DNA of 64,000 nucleotides from Alligator mississippiensis (Eukaryota; Chordata; Crocodylia; Alligatoridae), in NCBI RefSeq assembly GCF_030867095.1, contig NC_081828.1, forward strand, positions 220,379,978 to 220,443,977, in the 5' to 3' direction. The notes beneath the pieces were generated by a model. That model saw nothing but the letters and a program-made list of their open reading frames with translations, made no database searches and was not told where the DNA came from. Every line of letters begins with the position of its first letter. Within the stretch, counting starts at the first letter, position 1. This document shows positions 11,407-20,499 of the stretch, piece after piece. The position numbers and the translations under genes are program-made.

Positions 11407-12297
11407 TGTTAGCAAATAAAAACCTAGCATTCCAGACTAGCCCAGGGATTGACACGACACCTCGTTCGATGAGTGACGGCAAGGCTTTATTTACTACAAG
11501 TATTTAAAATCAAGTCAAGTGATTCCAAACCAAATCAAAGTCTAGTAATTAGCTATAAGGTGGTGATTTCTCACCAAATGGTGACGAAGAGGCAGTCTGT
11601 TTCTCTTCAGCTTCTTGAGTAAGTCAGGCGCATCAGCAACTGCTGTTAGAGAGATTTCTCACTCTTGAAGCGTGTGTGCTGTTTGCTGTTTTACTGCATT
11701 TTTATACCCTTAGTTCAGCATCTTCAAAGCATTCTTTTAGTTGTGTAAATCAAGACAGAGTCCCAAGCAATAATTGACAGGAAAAACCTGCTGATTACTG
11801 GTTATCAGAAATTTCTCATTTGAATGAGTTACCTTCTTCAGTAACAAGAGGTTATCCAGTTTGGAACATATCAAGAAACTGATTAACAGCAAGGAAAAGC
11901 ATACTCAATCAGGAGGAGACATCTATTACATATGGAGAATGTCTCTTCCTGCACATAAACATGAGTTAGTCACAAAAGAAATATTTACCATACTAATTAA
12001 TCAGGGAAAGACACTTCATATGGTTACACACCAGGCAACTAAAAGTCTGCTTGAAATCATCCTGAATATAGCAAGGTAAGCTGGAAGCTTCATTATTCCT
12101 TCTTACATGGCCTAGCCATGAATTTGCATCCTCTTGCAATATGCAGTTAGCATCAGTATTCTGTATTTTAACTTTGTGAGTAGGCCCAAGCTTAGCATGA
12201 GTTTCAGAGTCATCCCTCAGGGCTCCACCTCCCCTACACCCCACCTAATGCCATCTGACGATGTTGTTGCTTGAGCCACCTGGATTATTATGACACA
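11407..12297 (-). mobile_element. LTR-like element
   Basis: Begins TGTTAGC and ends GACACA on the plus strand, and on the minus strand has a polyadenylation-like 'gtaaataaag' near its 3' side. These are LTR hallmarks. Flanking repeats are not clear (ctcgg versus ctctt), so the ends are approximate. No viral coding sequence was recognised. Confidence 0.4.
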
Positions 12298-12409
12298 CTC
12301 TTTTGGTGTCTTAGACCTTTAGATTTCCTGCGACAGAACCAAGACATTATTTTACTCATTTGATCACAGCCGTACCTTGCCTTACTTATGCATCTTGTGG
12401 GTTAACAAC

Positions 12410-12827
12410 TGTCGTGTTCCCCAGCATCCCGTTCTCTACTGGCGTCTTATACTTGCCGTGGTTTGGTTCTGTAGCAATCCAGTCTGCACTGTGGATCTCT
12501 GTCTCCCACAGCACCTCCTCCGGTAAATTATGGAGCCATCTCTGGCTTTCTCTCTTCACTGAAACCCCTTCCTGGGGTAGCCACCACGTCCCTGTGCTGG
12601 GACCACTTTCAATATTTGGCCCCTCCAGGCTGATTGGGGACCTCACTTCTGGTCCTGCTTCCCTGCTGGGCTTTTTATCCCAGCTGCAGTGTTCCGGCCC
12701 GCGAATCGGCCCCAGCACGCTGTTACAAAGCGTGCCCAGGCTGACGTAGGAGCTGATCCCAGCCCCTTCTGACTCAGCAGGTTTTTTTTCTTTTCCTCCT
12801 TCACTGTGGTGGGCGGGAGCACCACAG
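12410..12827 (-). mobile_element. LTR-like element with TATA-like box
   Basis: On the minus strand the sequence starts TGTGGTGCTCCC, has 'gggataaaaagccc' as a TATA-like box near 12675 and ends near ACGACA. That order fits a solo LTR. No target duplication was found, so this is tentative. Confidence 0.35.
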
Positions 12828-12924
12828 ATTCACTTTCACGGTGCTTCGCTTCTGGTGTGGCGTCCCGCCACCTTCTCTCCTCATCTGATGGAGTTAAGTC
12901 TTTCCCACAGTGGGATTGTTACAT

Positions 12925-13300
12925 CCGAAGTACTTGTCCTTGTCGAACCTCATGAGATCTTGTTTGGCCCACTCCTCCAATTTGTCAAGGTCTCTCTGAA
13001 TCCTAGCTCTACCTCACTGTCTCTACTGCTCCCCCCAGCTTGGTGTCACCTGCAAACCTGCTGAGGGTGCACTCTATGCCATCCTCCAGGATGTTGATGT
13101 AGACATTGAACAAAACCGGCCCCAGGACCAACCCCAGGGGCACTCCGCTTGATACCAGCTGCCAACTAGACATTGTGCCATTGATTAATAACATCTGAGT
13201 CCAGTGCTCCAGCCAGTTTTCTATCCACCTTACAGTCCATTCATCCAGCCTGTACTTCCTTAGTTTCCCTGAGAGAATGTAGTGGGAGACCGTTTTAATT
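12925..13300 (-). mobile_element. Old CR1 fragment (reverse transcriptase region)
   Basis: Minus-strand reading frame fragments include SSGVPLGLVLGPVLFN and SRFAGDTKLGG, the CR1 RT palm with its first aspartate changed (FAGD for FADD). Diverged and inactive. Confidence 0.8.
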
Positions 13301-13307
13301 TAAGATT

Positions 13308-13430
13308 ACGTTAAAACTCAACCTTATTGCCTTCTATGATGTGACTGGCTCTGTGGATATGGGGAGACCAGTGGATGTGGTATACCTTGATTTTAGAAAG
13401 ACTTTTGATACTATCTTTTATATAGGCTTA
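13308..13430 (+). mobile_element. Old CR1 fragment, opposite strand
   Basis: Plus-strand sequence translating to pieces such as [14 protein letters not shown], the RT segment preceding the palm. It abuts the minus-strand CR1 fragment head to head. Confidence 0.65.
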
Positions 13431-13701
13431 TTCTTTTTAAATAAGCATCATTAAAAAAATTTCAAAACCTTTTAAATATATAAAATCTGATTTAAGTAAA
13501 AAAAAATCCTTTAAAAAAATCATTCATTTGTATCCACCGTAATTGCTGTTCTAACAATCAGTGCTCTGCTTGCCCTTTCTCATGCCTCTGTGAACCATCT
13601 GTGCTGAATAAGGGGCTGGTGCAGGTGACAGGGAAATGAGACTCCCCAGGGGCCTCTCCCTGGTTCAGGTGCAGCTAACCCAGGCCTTTGTCCTGCTGCA
13701 G

Positions 13702-13791
13702 ATTCTCCTGACACCAGAGAGACCTGGGAGTTGTCAGCAGATGGAAGCTCGTCACGCTGGTGCCCCAGACAAGGCCCTCCCCAAGGAGCAG
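13702..13791 (+). CDS. Gene A linker exon 1 (first exon visible)
   Basis: A 90-bp exon with acceptor 'cctgctgcag' and donor 'gtaagg'. In the frame that joins the next exon (phase 1 both sides) it reads DSPDTRETWELS and on to PPQGAG. The homologous place in gene B has no such exon: roughly 460 bp present here (13.70-14.17 kb) are absent there. Function unknown; likely a spacer between an N-terminal domain and KRAB. Confidence 0.5.
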
Positions 13792-14255
13792 GTAAGGAGC
13801 GGTAGCTCTACCCTTTCCAGCAGCAGGAGGCACCATCCGCCTGTCTGCTGGCATATTTTGGTGGGGTCAGTGCTCCAACACAGTGCCTGTTCTTGTTTTC
13901 CCTGGAGAAGACAGACCTTGCATTTCCCCTCCCCCTACCCTTCATGTGTCAATCTGATAGAGTTCCTAAATCCCTTGAGCTTCTTTCCCAGGCAGTGATA
14001 TTCGTGCAGGCTCTGTCATGGTGCTGTGATCACCACCCTGCACTGGGATAGACTTATTGGGGCTCATCTCCAGCTTCGTGCCTGTGGAGGTCTGTTAGCC
14101 ATACTTGTGGGACTTGGATTCTTCTGCCTCCACCTTCTTCCACACACTGAAGCCTCCGGCTGCCTCTGTCCCAGGCCCGTACAGGAGACCAGCAGGGCTT
14201 TCCCCGTGCCAGCAGCACCAGGGCTCACCTGAGCATTCTCTTCTCCACCCCACAG

Positions 14256-14428
14256 GTGCTGGGACCCTGCAGAGAGCTGAGCAGCAGCCTCTTGAGGACG
14301 GGTCTGTTAACCTGGAGCTGCAGAGGACTTCCCTGGGGAGACTGGAGGAGAGGGGCTTCCTGACACCTGAGCCAGGCCAAGTGCAGAGGTGGCAGAGCAA
14401 ACCTGCAAAGCAGGGGGAAAGCTTGGAA
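14256..14428 (+). CDS. Gene A linker exon 2 before KRAB
   Basis: Acceptor 'ccaccccacag', donor 'gtgagc'; 173 bp, phase 1 to 0. Reads AGTLQRAEQQPLEDGSVNLE and continues as a glutamate/glutamine-rich linker. Strong similarity to gene B exon 42206-42366 supports it as a genuine exon. Confidence 0.75.
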
Positions 14429-14918
14429 GTGAGCAGGGCACTAGGTCCATTTGGGCGTGCAAGTACAGCTGGGGCAGAGCACAAGAAGAGCCAGGGGTGG
14501 TGTAAAGAATTTGGGATGCAGAGAGACCCAAAGAGCATCAAATCTGTTGTGATGGATGTTGCAAACACACCAAGCTGCATTAGCAGGAGCTCCCTCCCAA
14601 GTGCAGGTATCCAGGAGGGTGCTGGCATGGGCAGGCCTTGTCAGAGTGCGTGGAGCCGGGGCTCCCTGCCTACAAGTGCTGCCCAGGCTGTCTCAAAGTA
14701 CCAAGCAATTATGAGCTGGGCTAAAGTTGACACATCAACTCCCAGGTCCACAGCTGCATCCACATCACATGTCAGCTGAAGACTGGGGAATATTGCACCC
14801 TTACCTGTCATGACAAAGCCTGCAGTTGGTTGTAGTACAGAGCGATTGCAGACAGGGCTGTGGGAGCTGGAAGCAAGTGGAAGAGGAGACACTGATGGTG
14901 TAATGTTTGTGACTGCAG

Positions 14919-15045
14919 CTCCAGGAGGTGTTTCAGGACGTGGCTGTGTACTTCACACGGAAGGAGTGGGAGCTGCTGGAAGATGAGGACAAGGTGCTTT
15001 ACCGGGACCAGATGCTGAGGAATTTCCAAGCCCTCGTCTCCCTGG
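14919..15045 (+). CDS. Gene A KRAB-A box exon
   Basis: A 127-bp exon, the standard length for KRAB-A, with acceptor 'gtgactgcag' and donor 'gtaaag'. It encodes LQEVFQDVAVYFTRKEWELL followed by the rest of the box, ending ALVSLG. The DVAV and EW positions that contact TRIM28 are kept. The normally conserved MLE triplet is MLR here, and the following NY is NF. In studied KRAB domains changes in MLE weaken TRIM28 binding, so reduced repressor recruitment is possible (inference). Confidence 0.92.
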
Positions 15046-15463
15046 GTAAAGCGCTGGTTCTTGCTTCTCCCTGGAGCTATGTGAACTCTGAAGTTTATTG
15101 TCTTCTTCCTGTTTCTCAGCAGTCTCATCCTCATGCATCTTTGGCTGGTGGCTTCAGTCTGCTTCCTCCCCACTGCTCTATCAGTGATCAGACCTCTCAC
15201 ATAGCATGTTAATAGATCCTCCTTCACTTTATTATGCCACCTTCATTTGTGTCTTCCCGATTCTCGTAACTGCTGGTGCTTACAGATCCAGTGGTTTCTT
15301 GACAACATGATTTCCCTTTGCCTTCTGTCGATGTCCAGACCTGTTCAATTCATTGTGCATCAATTCACTCTTCCCTGGGAAATATTTCTAATTTTCTCCT
15401 TCACTAGTGTGTCCTTTCCAAACACATTTAAGAGTCATTGTGTGCTCAGTTTTGCACTATCTA

Positions 15464-16535
15464 GGGTTGCACTAATAGAAATGTTTTGGGCTGAAGCTGA
15501 TGGCCGATTTTTAAGAAGCCATATTGGCCAATTCGAATCTGATTCTGATATGCAGCCAGGCAGATTGGAGACAAGCGCTGGGCTGGTAAGTCTGTTGTGG
15601 GGGAAGGACTGGGAGGTAGAAAGGGGCACGCAGGGGACAGATGGAGGCCCATATGGTGAGGGAGGACATGGGGCTGAGGCTGGGGCAGGCATTGCTCAGC
15701 AGGGGAGGGGTGGGGCACAGGACGGAGCTGTGAGTGGTTCATCTGGAGGGTGCGGTGAGGGGTGGCTCCCGCCCCTGCACACACCCCAGGAGGGCATGGG
15801 GGCATGTGCCCCCAGATCTCCTTGTGCCCGGGCATGCTGCCACTGCAGGCTGGGACTGGAAGTGGCACCGGGGACTTCCTGGTAGGAGGTGGGCAGTGCT
15901 GAGCTCAGGGCGGGTGGGAGCGGCACTGGGAAGAGGGTTATGGGGGGGCTGCAGCCACTCCAACCTTTGCCATTGCAGCACATCCCCCTCCCCCCCATGC
16001 TGTACCCCTGCTCCCAGCAGTGCTGCCACCCACCCCAAACACAACCCAGCCCAGCCTTTCTTGCTGGGAAGACCCCAGTGCCGCTCCGACCCCAGCCCAT
16101 CGGCACCCTGCCCTGCCTCACGCGGATCTGGGGGCACACCCCCCATGCCTCCTGGGGTGCTTGCAGGGGCAGGGGTAGGAGCCGTTTCCTCTGGACCAGC
16201 CACTTGCAGTTCTGTCCCACGCCCCACTCCATCCCGAATTAGCAGTGCCTGCCCCAGCCCCACTCCCTCCCGCACCGTGGGGTCGTCCATCTGCCCCCCT
16301 ATATCCCTTCCCTCCTCCTCTCCCTTCCCCCACAACAGACTTACCAGCTAATGCTGCTCTCCAAGCCACCAGGCTGCGCTCCTGGCCATGTGCGTGCTGC
16401 AGCTACACACGTGCACGGGTCATTTATTAGAGACATTAATGGCCACATCACGCAAAATAAGCTGATTGCCAGCGCTCTCAATTTTCCCGATATCAGTGGC
16501 AGTCTGATATGGGACCAATGTATAGCACCTGTAGT
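15464..16535. mobile_element. hAT-like fold-back DNA transposon, with 8-bp target duplication
   Basis: Flanked by the perfect direct repeat ACTATCTA (15456-15463 and 16536-16543), the 8 bp typical of hAT elements. The ends are roughly inverted (GGGTTGCACTA versus ACAGGTGCTATA). The interior is a long imperfect hairpin: 'gctggtaagtctgttgtggg' near 15590 recurs inverted near 16340, and similarity continues for several hundred bases into each arm. No transposase is present. The equivalent intron in gene B (near 44465) lacks it, so it entered after the genes separated, or was never in that lineage. Confidence 0.8.
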
Positions 16536-17093
16536 ACTATCTAAATCCTTTCTCTCCTCCTTTGGTTACGACCTGGTACAAGTTACTGGAAGTTAATCTC
16601 CTCTGCTGCTACATGTGGATGATGCATTTCCTGAACTCTTCCTCTAGTGACAGATGTACAGGTGATGTAACTTAGGTACTTCTGCCATGGGGTCACGGGA
16701 AGTTTCTGTCCACATTTCTCCCTAATATCTTCTTCTTCATACACCAGAAACTCTGGCTTTGCTGTACTTACATTAAGACCTGTGCTCTCAAGCTTGCTCT
16801 GCCATTGTCAGAAGTTTTCTCATTCTCTTCCTAAAATCCCTCTGCAGATCAGACACCCATCACTGTGATAAGAAAAAGTGGGCTAGGTGTGCAGGGCCTA
16901 GTGAAAACCATTTTTCATTTCCAGAGGATCTCTAATACAGGGGCTTGTTCTTGCTTGTGTGCAGGCTTGAGGTACTTACCTTCTCCTGGGACAGTATGCT
17001 TTTCTGATGCTTTCTTTCCCCTCCACTTCTCTCAGAGGATTTCCTAAGGGGAGTGCTCAAATGCTTTCCGTAGCTCAACAAAGACCACATACA

Positions 17094-17390
17094 GGGCTGT
17101 ACCTGATGGGGGGCAAATTGGGGTGACCGCCCCAGGCCCTGCACTTTTTTGGGGGCCCCGCAGAGCTGGGCAGAGTGGTGTGGTGACTCTGCGCTGCCAC
17201 CAGCTTCATGCCTGGCTGCTCGGCACCCCCGCCGCCAAATCCGCCACTGAATCCGGTGTGTTTGGCTACTCACCTCGCCTCCCCTCCCACCCCTTTCCAC
17301 TGCTGAATCTGCTGCCAGCTTCCTTGCATCCGGAGGCAGGGCCCTGCACAGGCTGATTTCCCCTGGGCCCCGCACCCTGCTCAGATCTTG
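17094..17390. repeat. Short hAT-like non-autonomous repeat
   Basis: Starts 'cagggctgtacc' followed by 'gaccgccccaggccctgcac', a pattern common at the ends of vertebrate hAT derivatives. The gene B intron has unrelated sequence at this place. Ends are approximate. Confidence 0.4.
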
Positions 17391-17924
17391 TCCTGTGCCC
17401 TGGCGATGCTGATTTATCCTGGCTCCCAGAAAACAGTTTCATTTTCAGCCACCTGTCATGGATGCTTTTCACTGCTACAGGTCCTCACTTTAAACCTTCA
17501 CTGAGAATAAGCTCATTTCCATTCCTTTAACCGGAGTTGCACTGGTGAGATAAATGATATCCATCCGTAAGTGTGTCCAGTGTCTCTTCATTTTGGTACC
17601 TTGAAAACAGTAAAAGCTTTATCTTTTTGCTCCCTAGTATATCGCGGATCACTGTATCTCCATGCCTGTCCTTGGTGACTGTCAGTTTGATACCCTTTCT
17701 ATACCAGGGAGTGGTTGGGCTTTGTTTCCTATGACCATTCCTCCAGTACTTGTGTGACAAGGACCATTATCTCTTCAAGTCTCCCTGCAGTGCCTTCCCT
17801 TTCACTCTAAATGCTTCCTCCTCAATGAAACGTTGAGTTCATTGGATCCATTCCCCAAATCCTGGTTGGTTATTCTGCATCCAGTACCCAGTCACAAATG
17901 CTCTTTAAACACTGTACCAAACAG

Positions 17925-18041
17925 GACATCGAGGTCCCACACCTGACTTAATCTGCCGCATCCAGCGAGGACTGGTGGAGCTGTGGGTCTGTGATGATGA
18001 GGATGGTGGGGAAATCTCCAGGTCAGAGGAGCTGCTGCCAG
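17925..18041 (+). CDS. Gene A KRAB-B box exon
   Basis: A 117-bp exon between acceptor 'accaaacag' and donor 'gtgagt'. Spliced to KRAB-A it reads LGHRGPTPDLICRIQRGLVE and continues LWVCDDED, the PDLI.R...G...W form of KRAB-B. It then runs into an acidic stretch ending SRSEELLPG. Phase 1 on both sides. Gene B has the same exon at 45778-45894. Confidence 0.9.
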
Positions 18042-18592
18042 GTGAGTTGTGGCTGTCCCCTCCACCCAATTCCCCTCTCTGAAATGCTGTGTGCCCAAAG
18101 TGCCAGGGCAGCCTGGGAACTGCTGACATGCCCTGTGCTGCCATTGCAGGGTGCTGACCTGAAAGACAGTACATTATACTGTAACGTGTCCAGGCAGGTG
18201 TTGTTCCCCCTTTCTGAATATCCAATGATATGGAGACAAGCAACTTTTCCTTTCTTCTCCCCATGATTACAGCTATTAGGGGACAATTGAGTTTGCTGTC
18301 TCGATTTATTGGCCCAGATCTGGTTTCCTTGGGTACCATGATCTTAAATTTGCACCTTCACTTAGTAATGTAGAGTTCATTCCTCAGCCAAGGTTGCCTT
18401 ACCTCTGTAACACCCTCTCTCAGGACATGATGGCATTTGTAGTCCCCCCTGGAAAACAAGATGATGTACAGAAGCTCTGTTTAACCAAAAGCTGGGGCTT
18501 TCCCTGGCTGCTTCTGGTCGGGTTGACCTGGAACCTAGGAAGTGTGTCAGCATCATCTCAGGCTGCATTAAATGGCTCTATGGCAGAAGCTT

Positions 18593-20045
18593 TCATAGAT
18601 TCATAGATGTAGGGTCAGCAGGGACCTTGCAGATCTTCTAGTCCGACATCCTGCCCTGGGTAGGAGAGAAAACTGGGCTCAAATGACCCCAGCTGCGTAA
18701 TCATCAAGCCTTCTCTTAAAGACCCTCAAGGTAGGAGCCAGCACCACTTCCCTTGGAAGTTGGTTCCAGATCCTAGCCGCCCTGACTGTGAAGTAGTGCC
18801 TCCTGATGTCTAGTCTGAATCTACTCTCCATCAACTTATGGCTGTTATTCCTTGTTACACTGGGAGGTGCTTCGGGGAACAAGGTCTCTCCCATTCCCCG
18901 CTGGTCCCCCTTAGTAAGTTTACGGATGGCCACCAGGTCCCCTCTCAGCCTTCTCTTGTGGAGGCTGAACAGGTTCAGGTCCCGTAGCCTCTCCTCATAG
19001 GGTCTGCCCTGCTGTCCCCAGATCATGCGAGTGGCCCTCCTTTGGACCCTCTCAATGCTGGCCGCATCCCTCCTGAAGTGCGGCGCCCAGAACTGGACAC
19101 AGTACTGAAGCTGCAGCCTGACCAGTGTCACATAGAGGGGGAGGATCACCTCCTTAGCCCTGCTTATGATGCATCTGTGGCTGTATGACAAGGTGCGGTT
19201 ATCCCTAATAAAGAAATTGAACAGTGCAGGCCCAAGGACCGAGCCCTGGGGGACTCCACTGCTCACATCCCTCCAGATCAAATATGACCCGTCTACCACT
19301 ACCCTCTGAGTGCGGACCATCAGCCAATTTGCTATCCATCTGACTGTGTAGGCATCAGTGCCACAGTCGCCTAGCTTTTTAATGAGAATGGGGTGGGAGA
19401 CAGTGTCAAAGGCCTTCCTGAAGTCCAGCAAGACTACATCCACCATGACACCTGCATCCAGTGATTTTGTGACCTGATCGTAGAAGGCAATCAGGTTGGT
19501 CTGACAGGACCTGCCCTTAATGAAACCATCCCTGAGCACCATCCCTGCTGCTGGCCCTTCACAGATGTGCGTCTTGATAATCTTCTCAAAGAGCTTTCCT
19601 AGGATGAAAGTAAGACTAACGGGCCTATAGTTGCCCGGGTCCTCCCTCCTCCCTTTTTTTGAAGATGGGGACCACACTGGCCTTCTTCCAGTCGTCTGGC
19701 ACCTGGCCAGAGCACCACGAGTGCTCGTAAAGCCGTGCCAGGGGCCCCGCAATGACCTCTGCCAATTCTCTCAACATCTGGAGAGCATCTGGACCTGCTG
19801 ATTTGAACATGTCCAGCTCCTCCAGAAGTTCTCTAACTCGGTCCTCCCTGACCCTAGGCCTGGCAGAGTCTCTCCTGAGTCTGTCCGAAATCTTGGGGGA
19901 GTCCCGGTCCCTGCACAAAAAATGGAGGCAAAGAATTTGTTTAAAATGTCTGCTTTTCCCTCTGGTGCAACCACCAGATTGCCTAGCATATCCTGCAGGG
20001 GCCCCACATTACCCAGTGCCTTCTTCATACTCCCTATGTATTTCA
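18593..20045 (-). mobile_element. CR1 LINE with internal deletion, in gene A intron
   Basis: Minus-strand copy with a 'tttcatagattcatagatgt' tail. A frame of 357 codons (19752-18679) covers RT and the C-terminus, but the palm FADD segment is missing: the text jumps from ALFNFFI directly to RTLSYSHRC. Gene D shows the uninterrupted intron around 'gaagctttc...ttgttgtggga'. The deletion keeps the frame open. Confidence 0.92.
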
Positions 20046-20329
20046 TGTTGTGGGAAGGAAATCCCCCATGTTTTGCACCAGAATTGCCCCCTTCCTATTT
20101 CCTCTCTAGGTCCCTCAGTGTCACAAAGTCTCAGACTCAGCACAGAGTCCAGGTTCAGGATTATGCCAAGCTCTTACACCTGGTTCAGACTCTCGTGACA
20201 CAGGCCAGCTGGGGCTTGTCAGCAGAGGAAAGCTCCATGGCCCCATTCCCTGCACCAGACCTTACCTTGGAAGCAGGCAAAAAGCAAAGCCCTGCTCCTT
20301 TCAGAAGAGACAGCCACAGCCCTTGCCTG

Positions 20330-20499
20330 ACCCACAGGTCCAGGGGACGCGTGCCCCACGTCTCCCCCACGGTGTGCGGAGCCACAACACCCAGACAAGC
20401 CATGACTCCATCCTACTCCCTCCCTCACCATGGGGGCCCTGATCTGCCCCCCTGATCACCCATTCTCCCCAGGAGACTTACCAGCTGAACGCTGCTTTC
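20330..20499. mobile_element. Partial fold-back hAT arm shared with gene D
   Basis: The segment, with its continuation at 23227-23345, resembles the right arm of the fold-back hAT at 15.46-16.54 kb ('gacttaccagctgaacgctg'). The same insertion sits at 50775-51118 in gene D, while genes B and C lack it. The second hAT (20500-23226) split this copy. Confidence 0.55.

Noticed and set aside
15247-16351. Overlapping proline- and glycine-rich frames on both strands
   Set aside because: They lie in the GC-rich arms of a fold-back hAT element and have no exon signals.
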